Source of the DNA: DASUBV01 sp035763085
GTDB lineage: Bacteria; Actinomycetota; Actinomycetes; Streptosporangiales; Streptosporangiaceae
Direction of reading: 5' to 3'
Length of the DNA stretch: 11,365 nt
Assembly (NCBI GenBank): GCA_035763085.1
Contig: DASUBV010000297.1
Location: 1-11,365 of the forward strand
Below the pieces are notes generated by a model. That model did no database searches. It saw only the letters and a list, made by a program, of their open reading frames with translations, and had not been told where the DNA came from. Of this stretch, positions 1 to 7,703 are shown one piece after another. A program made the translations under genes and the position numbers. Position 1 is the first letter of the stretch. Each line of letters opens with the position of its first letter.

Positions 1-23
1 CCGGGGAGGGGCCTTGACCTGGG

Positions 24-96
24 AGCCGCCTGTCGGAATCGAACCGACGACCTATTCATTACGAGTGAATCGCTCTGCCGACTGAGCTAAGGCGGC
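24..96 (-). tRNA. tRNA-Thr, anticodon CGU
   Basis: The reverse strand folds as a complete tRNA. The acceptor stem GCCGCCT pairs with AGGCGGC, the D arm is GCTC/GAGC, the anticodon stem is ATTCA/TGAAT around loop CTCGTAA (anticodon CGT, reading ACG threonine codons), and the T arm has the TTCGATT loop. The discriminator base is T and the following bases are CCC, so the CCA tail is not encoded. It lies 32 nt after the ricT stop codon on the same strand, so it may be transcribed with ricT or from a promoter inside the end of that gene. I see no clear promoter between them. Confidence 0.97.
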
Positions 97-128
97 CTGC
101 CGCCAGTCAACCCGGCGGCGTCAGGAGT

Positions 129-971
129 CTACCGGTCCGCGGCCCCGTCGCGTGCATCGCCGTACCTGGCCTCGTAAGCCTGCCGCGATCCGCACACGCT
201 GGCCTTCGGGCAGGCACAGCGCCGGCCGTCCTCGGTGAGCTTGACGACCACCTTGTCGGCCGGAACGTTGTGCCCCACCACCGTCCCGGCCCCCTCCGGG
301 GTCTCCACGCTCGCCCCGACCTTGGGGGCCTGCTTGCGGAAGTCCTGGTATAGCGGGTGCTCGTACTTCAGGCAGCACATCAGCCGCCCGCAGGCCCCGG
401 CGATCCGCAGCGGGTTCACCGGCAGGTCCTGGTCTTTGGCCATCCGGACCGAGACCGGCTCGAAGTCCTTCAGGAACGTGGCGCAGCACAGGTCACGCCC
501 GCACGGGCCGATCCCGCCCTGCAGCCGGGCCTCATCGCGCGGCCCGATCTGGCGCAGCTCCACGCGGGCCCGCAGCCGGCCGGCGAGGTCGCGGACCAGC
601 TCGCGGAAGTCGACCCGGTGCGGGGCGCCGAAGTAGATGGTGAACACATTGGGCTCGTCGAGGTAGTCAACGGCGACGATCTTCATCGGCAGGCCGTGCT
701 CGCGAACCTGCCGCCGCGCCGCCACCCGGGCCTCGGCGCGGCGCTGCCGGTTGGCCTCATCGCGGCTCAGGTGCTCGTCGCCGGCGAGCCCGGCGCAGAC
801 TGGCAGCCCGCCGATCTCCTCATCGACCCACTGCGGTGCCCAGATGACCTCCGCGACCTCCGGCCCGGCGTCGGTGGGCACGAGCACCTTGGTCCCGACC
901 GAGGGCTGATATGGCCCGGGATCCAGGTAGTAGAGCCGACCGTTGCGCTGGAAGCTCACCGCCATCATCAT
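129..971 (-). CDS. ricT: RicT (YaaT-like) PSP1-domain iron-sulfur protein
   Basis: PSP1/RicT family protein of about 280 residues, the usual family length. In Bacillus subtilis RicT works with RicA and RicF in an iron-sulfur complex that affects RNase Y-dependent mRNA processing and development. Its role in actinobacteria is less clear, and partners would have to be looked for elsewhere in this genome. Numbered from the ATG at 971, the sequence shows two Cys clusters typical of the PSP1 core: C157, C162, C163 (CGRDLCC) and C194, C199, C200 (CGRLMCC). A third Cys-rich stretch, CACPKASVC, lies near the C-terminus. The frame is also open to a GTG at 977, but a GGGG-containing Shine-Dalgarno-like run at 980-983 sits 8 nt before the ATG at 971 and only 2 nt before the GTG. 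Three ATG codons in a row (971, 968, 965) make the exact start uncertain. The neighbours tmk and holB match the gene order seen around yaaT in Bacillus, which supports the call. Confidence 0.93.
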   Translation of the reverse strand: MMMAVSFQRNGRLYYLDPGPYQPSVGTKVLVPTDAGPEVAEVIWAPQWVDEEIGGLPVCAGLAGDEHLSRDEANRQRRAEARVAARRQVREHGLPMKIVAVDYLDEPNVFTIYFGAPHRVDFRELVRDLAGRLRARVELRQIGPRDEARLQGGIGPCGRDLCCATFLKDFEPVSVRMAKDQDLPVNPLRIAGACGRLMCCLKYEHPLYQDFRKQAPKVGASVETPEGAGTVVGHNVPADKVVVKLTEDGRRCACPKASVCGSRQAYEARYGDARDGAADR

Positions 972-1099
972 GCCCACCGCCCCAGGCTACGGTGTGATCA
1001 CGGTGCACGTCAGTACCGAGTCGCTGATTAAGCTACAAAACGGACAGGCCATCGCACTCAGCGGCTCACGAGTCGCGCGTTCCTGCGAGTACTAACTTA
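972..1099 (-). promoter_or_regulatory. Spacer between holB and ricT, possible ricT promoter
   Basis: This 128-nt gap is much longer than the other gaps in the cluster and more AT-rich than its surroundings. On the minus strand a TTGTAG hexamer is followed after 17 nt by TACTGA, a weak match to a housekeeping promoter. The 8-bp palindrome GTGATCAC lies at 994-1001, close to the ricT start. Together with the hairpin at the holB stop this hints that ricT can be transcribed separately, but no single element is strong. Confidence 0.3.
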
Positions 1100-1128
1100 G
1101 GCGCCCGTTCCTACGGGTGCTGGGCGCC
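1100..1128 (-). terminator. Nested inverted repeat across the holB stop codon
   Basis: GGCGCCC at 1100-1106 is the perfect reverse complement of GGGCGCC at 1122-1128, with 15 nt between. Inside it, CCCGT at 1104-1108 pairs perfectly with ACGGG at 1113-1117 around a TCCT loop. The two stems share bases, so they are alternative folds. The holB stop codon (1111-1113) sits inside. No U-tract follows, as is common for GC-rich actinobacterial hairpins. It could be an intrinsic terminator or an RNA-processing or pausing site that separates holB from ricT expression. Confidence 0.4.
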
Positions 1129-2313
1129 GACCAGGGCGATGGTCATCTCCTCGACCGCCAGCAGCGGCGCGACCGCGGCAGCCAGCCGCTCGCGGCACTT
1201 CATGATGGCCTCGATGCGGTGCACCGTGACCTCGGGCGAAGCAGCGGCGGCCAGCCTGGAGATGTCCTCGCGCTGACCGGCATTGGCCAGCTCGACATCG
1301 GCGCCGAACTGCACGGCGAGCACGTCACGGTAAAAGCCCGCCAGATCGAGCAGCGCCCGGTCCAGCGAGTCCCGCTGCACCCGGGTAGCCCGTGACTTCT
1401 GCCGGCTCTCCAGTTCCTTAAGCGCGCCCGCCGCGCCGCGGACCGCGCTGGCCACGCCCTTGCCGGTGGACCCCTCGCCGAAGGCCCGGCGCATGGCCTC
1501 GCGCTCGGGCTCGTCCAGCTCGCCGGTCACCGCCTCGGCATCCGCCTTGGCCGCCTTGACCAGCGCGTCGGCGGCCGCCAGCGCGTCCCCGAGCTTGCTG
1601 ACCTGGTACGGCACGCCCAGCACCTCGGCACGCCGCCGGGCCGACTCGGGGTCGGTGGCCAGCCGCCGGGCCCGGCCGATGTGCCCTTGCGCGGCGCGGG
1701 CCGCCTCCAGGGCCTGCTCGGCGCTGACGCCCTCGCCGCGCAGCACGGCCGCAACAGCCTCGGTCGGCGGGGTGCGCAGGTTCACCAGGCGGCACCGGGA
1801 CCTGATGGTGGTGGGCAGGTCATCGGCGTACGGGGCGCAGAGCAGCCAGACTGTCCGCGGGGCGGGCTCCTCGATCGCCTTGAGCAGGGCGTTGGCCGCC
1901 TGCTCGGTGGCCCGGTCGGCGTCCTCGAACAGCACGATCCGCCAGTGACTGCTGACCGGGGCAGTGGCCGCCTTGAGCACCAGGTCGCGGGTCTGCCGCA
2001 CGCCGTAGGACAGCCCGTCCGGCCGCACCAGCAGCAGGTCCGCGTGGGAGCCGACCTCCACCTGCCGGCAGGACGGGCAGTGCCCGCAGCCCAGCTCGCC
2101 GCACAGCAGCGCGGCGGCGAAGGCACGGGCGGCGACCGACCGGCCCGATCCGGGCGGCCCGGTGAACAGCCAGGCGTGGGTCATGGCGCCGGGCGGCGCG
2201 TCCGGGTCGCGGGCGGCGCGGGCGGCCCGGCTGAGCTGCTCGACCACGGCTTCCTGGCCGACCAGCCGCCCGAACACGGCGCCGGCCCCGGTGTCCGGCG
2301 GGCCAGGGGTCAC
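1111..2313 (-). CDS. holB: DNA polymerase III subunit delta prime
   Basis: Clamp-loader subunit (AAA+ fold) of the replicative DNA polymerase, 400 aa, a normal size for actinobacteria. Seen in the sequence: a P-loop-like GPPGSGRS at residues 52-59 with Arg58 where a nucleotide-binding Walker A has Lys; four cysteines C71, C76, C79, C82 fitting the zinc module; ADRATEQAANALLKAIEEP around 132-150; and the SRC motif at 172-174. Delta prime does not hydrolyse ATP but gives an arginine finger to its neighbour, so the altered P-loop is expected. Start: GTG at 2313, whose bases overlap the TGA of the upstream tmk frame by 4 nt (GTGA), so translation is probably coupled. The C-terminal third (about 210-400) is Ala/Glu-rich and helical, as in the collar domain. 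A dnaX (gamma/tau) assignment is less likely because the functional P-loop Lys is missing. Confidence 0.94.
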   Translation of the reverse strand: MTPGPPDTGAGAVFGRLVGQEAVVEQLSRAARAARDPDAPPGAMTHAWLFTGPPGSGRSVAARAFAAALLCGELGCGHCPSCRQVEVGSHADLLLVRPDGLSYGVRQTRDLVLKAATAPVSSHWRIVLFEDADRATEQAANALLKAIEEPAPRTVWLLCAPYADDLPTTIRSRCRLVNLRTPPTEAVAAVLRGEGVSAEQALEAARAAQGHIGRARRLATDPESARRRAEVLGVPYQVSKLGDALAAADALVKAAKADAEAVTGELDEPEREAMRRAFGEGSTGKGVASAVRGAAGALKELESRQKSRATRVQRDSLDRALLDLAGFYRDVLAVQFGADVELANAGQREDISRLAAAASPEVTVHRIEAIMKCRERLAAAVAPLLAVEEMTIALVGAQHP

Positions 2314-4412
2314 TCGCGGACCGCCGGGAAGCTGCCGGTGATCTCCTCGGCGGCCACCGGGACCGGGTCCGGGAGCATCTCGCGGACCCGGTACTGGATC
2401 TCGCGGCTGAGGTCGCCGGGCTCCCTGCTCGCGTCCAGCACGACGTACCGGTCCGGGTCGGCCTTGGCCCGGGCCAGGAAGCCCGCGCGCACCCGCTGGT
2501 GGAAGGCGGCGGGCTCGGCCTCCAGCCGGTCACCGGACCGGGCCCGGCGTCCCAGCCCCTCGGCGGCCGGCAGGTCCAGCAGGAAGGTCAGGTCGGGCTG
2601 CAGCCCGCCGGTCGCCCACTCGTTGAGCTCGGCGACCTCGGCGACCGGCAGCTCCCGGCCGGCACCCTGGTAGGCCAGGGTGGAGTCCACATAGCGGTCG
2701 GTCACCACGATCGCGCCGCGCTCCAGCGCCGGGGCGATCACCGATGCGACGTGCTCGGCCCGGTCCGCCGCGTACATCAGGGTCTCGGCCCGCGCCGACA
2801 GCCCGGCGTGGCTGGTATCCAGCAGCAGGGCGCGCAGCCGCATGCCGACCTTGGTCGCGCCGGGCTCGTGCGTGGCCACCACGTCGTAGCCCTGGTCGCG
2901 CAGCCAGATGGCCAGCAGCCGGGCCTGCGTTGACTTCCCGGCGCCCTCGCCGCCCTCCAGGGCCAGCAGCCGCCCGCGGCGCGGCTCGTCAGGCACGGCG
3001 GACGGCGGCTGCGGGGCGTCCTCGCCGCGCAGCGCGGCGGCCAGGTCGTCGGCCAGCGGCATGCCGCGCCGGTCGTCCATCTGGCGGTAGGCCATCCGGC
3101 CCAGGGCCAACGCGACGATCGCGGCCAGCAGCAGGACCAGGTTGTAGCCGACGCTGCCGTAGCTGACATCGGCCACCCGGACCTGCTGATTCCCGGTCGC
3201 CCGGTGCACCAGGGCGCTGAACGCCGCGGCCAGCGACGGCGCGATGGCGATGACAGCGAACAGGATGACCCGGATCGCCGACTGCAGGAACGCGAAGGTC
3301 CGGCCCCGGGTGTCGTCGTCGACCTCCAGGCCGACGACGGTGTATCCGGTGACGTAGGCAATGCCGGCGCAGGTGCCCAGGATCAGCACCAGGATGGTGA
3401 CGATGACCAGGTTCGGGATCACCGCGATGAGGGCCAGCGGCAGCGCCGCGAACGCGATGGACAGGCCGAACAGCCGGTGCCGGGAGAACCCGCGCAGGAT
3501 CCGCAGGCCCAGGAACATGCCCACGGCCAGGCCGAAGAAGATAGCCGAGAAGACCGCGCCCCACCCCGCGCTGCCGCCCCTGAGCGTGCCTTCCACGTAG
3601 GACGGGCCCAGCCCCACCACGACGCCGCCGGCCGCGAAGGCGCCGGTCATGCCGACGATGATGCCGCGCAGCAGCCGGGTCTGGCCGAGGAAGCGCCAGC
3701 CCTGCCAGATCGACCTGAGCACCGAGGGCGTGGCGGTCCGCCCGCCCGACGGCCGGTTCCGGGGCAACTCGCGCAGCGACATGACGGTCAGCGCGGAGAC
3801 AACAAAGGTGACGGCGTTGAAATACAGCGCCAGGTTTTCCGGATTGGTCGTGAAATAGTCAGACACGCTGCTCAGCGCACGGCTGACCAGGGCCAGCAGG
3901 GAGAACAGGACGCCCGCGATCGGCGCGGCCCCATACGTCGTGACCAGGCTGAGCTGATTGGCCTGCTCCAGCTTGTCCGCCGGCACCAGGTTCGGCACCG
4001 AGGCGTCCTTGGCCGGCATCCAGAACACCGACGCGCATGAGGCCAGGAACTGAGCCACGTACAGCCAGGTCAGCTTGTCGACGACGCCGAGCGCCAGGTT
4101 GGCCGGGATCGAGATGTACAGTACCGCGCGGAGGACGTCGCCGATGATCATGTTCATGCGGCGGTCGAACTTGTCCGCCACCGCCCCGGCCAGCGGGCCG
4201 AAGATCAGCGCGGGCAGCAGTGAGGTCAGCCAGACGCCGCTGACGGCGACGGCGCCGTTGGACTTGGCCAGGTTATTGGCCAGGATCGACAGGGCGAGCA
4301 GGCTCAGCCAATCCCCGAGGCTGGACAGCGAGAGCGCGATCCAGAGTCGCCGGAACGGCTTTATGGACAGGACGCTGCCCCGGCGCTCACCCAAAGGGGA
4401 TCTAACGTTCAC
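2310..4412 (-). CDS. tmk: Bifunctional MFS transporter / dTMP kinase fusion
   Basis: A single 700-residue open frame with two modules. Residues 1-445 form a major facilitator superfamily half with about twelve hydrophobic segments (first near 22-48, last near 420-440), motif A-like GPLAGAVADKFDRR at 72-85, and no visible drug-specific signature. After a hydrophilic linker (446-479), residues 480-680 are a thymidylate kinase: P-loop GGEGAGKST at 487-495, HEPG at 515-518, DRY at 572-574, and an Arg-rich lid with FHQRVRAGF near 637-645. The kinase makes dTDP from dTMP for dTTP synthesis. The membrane half has no known substrate. Such fusions are known from Streptomyces and relatives, where the proteins are longer. 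The whole fusion is in frame with no internal stop, so it is not a sequencing artefact by appearance. The start is taken as the GTG at 4412, 41 nt after topA ends. Its Shine-Dalgarno is weak, and an 11-nt palindrome GGCCCTGGGCC lies in the gap, near 4428-4438. It overlaps holB by 4 nt. Confidence 0.93.
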   Translation of the reverse strand: MNVRSPLGERRGSVLSIKPFRRLWIALSLSSLGDWLSLLALSILANNLAKSNGAVAVSGVWLTSLLPALIFGPLAGAVADKFDRRMNMIIGDVLRAVLYISIPANLALGVVDKLTWLYVAQFLASCASVFWMPAKDASVPNLVPADKLEQANQLSLVTTYGAAPIAGVLFSLLALVSRALSSVSDYFTTNPENLALYFNAVTFVVSALTVMSLRELPRNRPSGGRTATPSVLRSIWQGWRFLGQTRLLRGIIVGMTGAFAAGGVVVGLGPSYVEGTLRGGSAGWGAVFSAIFFGLAVGMFLGLRILRGFSRHRLFGLSIAFAALPLALIAVIPNLVIVTILVLILGTCAGIAYVTGYTVVGLEVDDDTRGRTFAFLQSAIRVILFAVIAIAPSLAAAFSALVHRATGNQQVRVADVSYGSVGYNLVLLLAAIVALALGRMAYRQMDDRRGMPLADDLAAALRGEDAPQPPSAVPDEPRRGRLLALEGGEGAGKSTQARLLAIWLRDQGYDVVATHEPGATKVGMRLRALLLDTSHAGLSARAETLMYAADRAEHVASVIAPALERGAIVVTDRYVDSTLAYQGAGRELPVAEVAELNEWATGGLQPDLTFLLDLPAAEGLGRRARSGDRLEAEPAAFHQRVRAGFLARAKADPDRYVVLDASREPGDLSREIQYRVREMLPDPVPVAAEEITGSFPAVRE

Positions 4413-4453
4413 GCCGCCAGCGTATCGGCCCTGGGCCGCCTGGGGCGCTTCGC

Positions 4454-7333
4454 TCAGCTATCCCCGGTCCGCCTGGCGGGCGACTTCGGCTTCGCCTTGG
4501 TTGCCCGGCCGGATCCGCTGCTCCGGGAGGGGCCCGAAGCCCGGCGGCGGGGCGACGGGGCGGCCGCCCGGCGCTCGGCCAGCAGCTCGATGGCCCGCTG
4601 CGTGGTGATGTCCTCGACGGTGTCGCCCTTGCGCAGCGAGGCGTTGGTCTCGCCGTCGGTCACATACGGCCCGAACCGGCCTTCCTTGAGCAGGATCGGC
4701 TTTCCGGACGTCGTGTCCTCGCCCAGCTCGCGCAGCGGCGGCGCGGCCGCCCGTGCCTGGCGGCCGCGGGTCTTGGGCTGGGCGAACAGCGCCTTCGCCT
4801 CGTCCAGGGTCACCGTGAACATCTGCTCCTCCGACTCCAGGGAGCGACTGTCGGTGCCCTTCTTGACATAGGGGCCATACCGCCCGTTCTGGACGGTGAC
4901 CGGCTCGCCGTCGAGCTCGCCGAGCGTGCGCGGCAGCGTCAGCAGCCGCAGCGCGTCCTCCAGCGTGATGCTGTCGAGGTCCATCGACTTCAGCAGCGAG
5001 GCGGTCCGCGGCTTGCCCGAGGCGGGCGCGCCCTCCTCGAGCTGCTCGGTGACGTAGGGGCCGAACCGGCCGGCCTTGGCCACGATCGTCTTGCCGGTCT
5101 GCGGGTCGGTGCCGAGGATCTTCTCCCCGCTCGGCCGCGACAGCAGCTCACTGGCCAGCTCGGGAGTCAGCTCGTCCGGAGCGGTGCCCTCCGGCACGTT
5201 GGCGCGCTGGCCGTCGCGCTCCAGGTACGGGCCGTAGCGGCCGACCCGGACCACGATGTCGGTGCCGTCGAGCGGGAACGAGCTGACGTCCCGGGCGTTG
5301 ATCTCGCCCAGGTCGCTGACCAGCTCCTTGAGGCCCTCCTCGCCGTCGGCGCCGAAGTAGAACCGGCGCAGCCACGGCACTCGCTGCGCCTCGCCGTTGG
5401 CGATGTCGTCGAGGGCGTCCTCCATGCGCGCGGTGAAGTCGTAGTCCACCAGCTGGCTGAAATGCCGCTCCAGCAGGGTCACCACCGCGAACGCCACGAA
5501 CGAGGGGACCAGGGCCGTCCCCTTCTTGAACACGTAGCCGCGGTCCAGGATGGTCCCGATGATCGTGGCGTAGGTGGACGGCCGGCCGATGGCCCGGTCC
5601 TCCAGCTCCTTGATCAGCGAGGCCTCGGTGTAGCGGGCCGGCGGGCGGGTGGCGTGCTCGGCAGGCGCCAGGTTCCGGGCCGTCAGCGGGTCACGCTCGG
5701 TCAGCGGCGGCAGCCGGCGCTGGTTGTCGTCCAGCTCGGCGTCGGGGTCATCGGAGCCCTCGACGTAGGCCTTCATGAAGCCGTAGAAGCTGATGATCTT
5801 GCCGGACGCGCCGAACTCGGCCTCCCGGCCGGGGATCGTCCGCGCCGCACCAGCCTCGCCCGCTGCCGGGCTGGCCAGCGTGATCGCGTCGGGAGCGCCG
5901 GACTGGCCCAGGACGCGGACCGCGACCGACTCCCCGGTCGCGTCCTTCATCTGCGAGGCAACCGTCCGCTTCCACACCAGCTCATACAGCCGGAGCTGGT
6001 CGCCGGACAGGCCGGTCTGCGCCGGCGTGCGGAAGGAGTCACCGGCCGGGCGGATCGCCTCGTGCGCTTCCTGGGCGCTCTTGACCTTGCTGGTGTAGGT
6101 GCGCGGGGCGTCGGGCACGTACTCCGCGCCGTACAGCTCGCTGGCCTGCCGGCGGGCGGCGGCGATCGCGGTCTGCGACAGCGTGATGGAGTCGGTCCGC
6201 ATGTAGGTGATGAAGCCGTTCTCATACAGCCGCTGCGCGGTCTGCATCGTGTACTTGGCTGAGAAGCCCAGCTTGCGCGAGGCCTCCTGCTGCATCGTGG
6301 TGGTGCGGAACGGCGCATACGGCTGGCGCCGGTAGGGCTTGCGCTCCACCGACTTGACCGAGAACTGCGCGCCGTCGTTCAGCCGGCTGGCCAGCGCCGC
6401 GGCCGCGGCCTGGTCCAGGTGCAGCAGGGCCTGGCCGTTCGCGCTGCCGCCCCTGGCGTCCGGGTCGCGCAGCGTCCCGGACGGGGTGAAGTCCCGGCCC
6501 TGGGCGACCCGCCGTCCGTCCACCGCCACCAGCGTGGCCGAGAACGGCGTGCTGTCATCAGCGGCGGCGATGACCTGCTTGATGAACTCTGCTTCCAGGT
6601 CCCAGTACTGCGCCGGCCGGAAGGCGATCCGCTCGCGCTCACGGTCCACCACCAGCCGGACCGCGACCGACTGCACGCGCCCGGCCGACAGCTGCGGCAT
6701 GACCTTCTTCCACAGCACGGGCGAGACCTCATACCCGTACAGCCGGTCCAGCACGCGGCGGGTCTGGTAGGCCTCCACCATGCCCAGGTCGACATCGCGC
6801 GGGCTGGCGACGGCGCGGGCGATCGCCTCCGGGGTGATCTCGTGGAAGACCATCCGGTGCGCCGGGACCTTCGGCTTGAGCTCCTCCAGCAGGTGCCAGG
6901 CGATGGCCTCGCCCTCGCGGTCCTCATCAGTGGCGAGCAGGAGCTCGTCGGCGTCCTTCAGCAGCGTCTTGAGCTTGGAAACCTGCTGCTTCTTGTCGGA
7001 GTTGACGACATAAAGCGGCTCGAAGTCGTGGTCGACGTTCACGCCCAGCCGTGCCCAGGGCTCTTTGCGGTATTTCGTGGGGATCTCGGCCGCTCGGTCC
7101 GGCATGTCACGGATATGGCCAATGCTGGACTCGACGACATAGCCGTCGCCCAGATAGCCCGCGATGGTCCGCGCCTTGCTCGGCGACTCGACAATAACCA
7201 GCCGGCGGGCACCATCTCCGCGGGCACCGCCGTTGGCCGCGCCCCGGCCTGCACCACGCCCCTTGGCACTGCCGCCTCTGGCGGTACCGCCACTGACGGG
7301 CGTTCCCGTCCTAGCTGCCACTATCTCCCTCAC
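4454..7333 (-). CDS. topA: DNA topoisomerase I (type IA)
   Basis: Relaxes negatively supercoiled DNA through a 5'-phosphotyrosine intermediate. The protein is 959 aa from the GTG at 7333. Seen: an N-terminal Gly/Arg/Ala-rich extension (1-43); Toprim domain with VIVES (46-50) and the acidic set D136, D138, E140 in TDEDREGE; the catalytic Tyr377 in TYMRTDS; and four GR[YF]GPY repeats at 698-703, 755-760, 817-822 and 885-890, which are the actinobacterial C-terminal repeat domains replacing zinc fingers. A Ser/Arg/Lys-rich tail (920-959) is typical of actinobacterial TopA, where basic tails aid processivity. The start is uncertain: GTG at 7333 lies 4 nt from a strong stem-loop, whereas the in-frame GTG at 7321 has GTGAGG 6 nt upstream and would remove four residues. 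It heads the topA-tmk-holB row. In Streptomyces coelicolor, topA transcription responds to supercoiling; whether that holds here is not visible. Confidence 0.97.
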   Translation of the reverse strand: MREIVAARTGTPVSGGTARGGSAKGRGAGRGAANGGARGDGARRLVIVESPSKARTIAGYLGDGYVVESSIGHIRDMPDRAAEIPTKYRKEPWARLGVNVDHDFEPLYVVNSDKKQQVSKLKTLLKDADELLLATDEDREGEAIAWHLLEELKPKVPAHRMVFHEITPEAIARAVASPRDVDLGMVEAYQTRRVLDRLYGYEVSPVLWKKVMPQLSAGRVQSVAVRLVVDRERERIAFRPAQYWDLEAEFIKQVIAAADDSTPFSATLVAVDGRRVAQGRDFTPSGTLRDPDARGGSANGQALLHLDQAAAAALASRLNDGAQFSVKSVERKPYRRQPYAPFRTTTMQQEASRKLGFSAKYTMQTAQRLYENGFITYMRTDSITLSQTAIAAARRQASELYGAEYVPDAPRTYTSKVKSAQEAHEAIRPAGDSFRTPAQTGLSGDQLRLYELVWKRTVASQMKDATGESVAVRVLGQSGAPDAITLASPAAGEAGAARTIPGREAEFGASGKIISFYGFMKAYVEGSDDPDAELDDNQRRLPPLTERDPLTARNLAPAEHATRPPARYTEASLIKELEDRAIGRPSTYATIIGTILDRGYVFKKGTALVPSFVAFAVVTLLERHFSQLVDYDFTARMEDALDDIANGEAQRVPWLRRFYFGADGEEGLKELVSDLGEINARDVSSFPLDGTDIVVRVGRYGPYLERDGQRANVPEGTAPDELTPELASELLSRPSGEKILGTDPQTGKTIVAKAGRFGPYVTEQLEEGAPASGKPRTASLLKSMDLDSITLEDALRLLTLPRTLGELDGEPVTVQNGRYGPYVKKGTDSRSLESEEQMFTVTLDEAKALFAQPKTRGRQARAAAPPLRELGEDTTSGKPILLKEGRFGPYVTDGETNASLRKGDTVEDITTQRAIELLAERRAAAPSPRRRASGPSRSSGSGRATKAKPKSPARRTGDS

Positions 7334-7337
7334 ATCC

Positions 7338-7369
7338 CCGGTCGCCTGGAGGCTACCGCAGGCGACCGG
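7338..7369 (-). promoter_or_regulatory. 11-bp stem-loop in the topA leader
   Basis: CCGGTCGCCTG at 7338-7348 and CAGGCGACCGG at 7359-7369 are perfect reverse complements, separated by a 10-nt loop. On the minus strand the stem ends 4 nt before the GTG at 7333, or 4 nt before the GTGAGG ribosome-binding candidate of the GTG at 7321. It could block ribosome access, protect the mRNA 5' end, or be read as a DNA operator. A terminator for the gene upstream is possible, but that gene ends more than 330 nt away. Confidence 0.6.
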
Positions 7370-7703
7370 ACAGCACTGGCGCTCCGGTCACACTATGGCC
7401 CTGCGGTCAGCCGCCCGGGTCAGCGGGCCGGCGGTACCGGCGGCGTGACCGGTACACGCCCATCCCAATAGCTAACTCGCTGTCCCGGGCCGAGTGTTCC
7501 CTACCCGCGCGCAGCACGAATTCCTCTAGGTGATTGAACCACCGCTCCGGGCATGCGCAAGAAAGGCACGGAGCGCCAGGGCTGCTACGCGGTGCTCGCG
7601 TTGCCTTGGCACCACCGTCACGCGGTGCGGTAATTGTGCCCGGCCGGGCCGGATATGGTCACCCGAAAACCGGGGATGCGCGGTGGCGGGCGGCCGGGGC
7701 GGG
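7370..7703 (-). promoter_or_regulatory. Spacer upstream of topA with a candidate promoter
   Basis: No convincing gene in 334 nt. On the minus strand TAGTGT (7395 down to 7390) fits a TANNNT -10 box and would start a transcript near 7383, just before the topA stem-loop. There is no good -35 box 16-19 nt upstream of it. GGTCAGC occurs twice, 13 nt apart, at about 7405-7424. CCGGTCAC at 7384-7391 and GTGACCGG at 7445-7452 form an inverted pair flanking this region. These could be operator sites, but the base composition makes short repeats common. Confidence 0.3.

Noticed and set aside
2138..2160. Loss of the Walker A lysine in HolB as a sign of a broken gene
   Set aside because: Delta prime normally lacks a functional ATP site; the zinc cysteines and SRC motif are intact and the frame is full length.
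3204..4040. Plus-strand frame of 278 codons rich in Gln, Asp, Arg and Glu
   Set aside because: Mirror image of the MFS coding sequence; the composition is what hydrophobic codons give on the other strand.
6419..7471. Plus-strand frame of 350 codons
   Set aside because: It is antisense to topA and its leader, with no recognisable motif. topA is unambiguous on the minus strand.
7470..7500. GGAAC-type ECF sigma promoter upstream of topA on the minus strand
   Set aside because: GGAAC and the next GTT are 19 nt apart, outside the usual spacing, and the -10 part is not supported.
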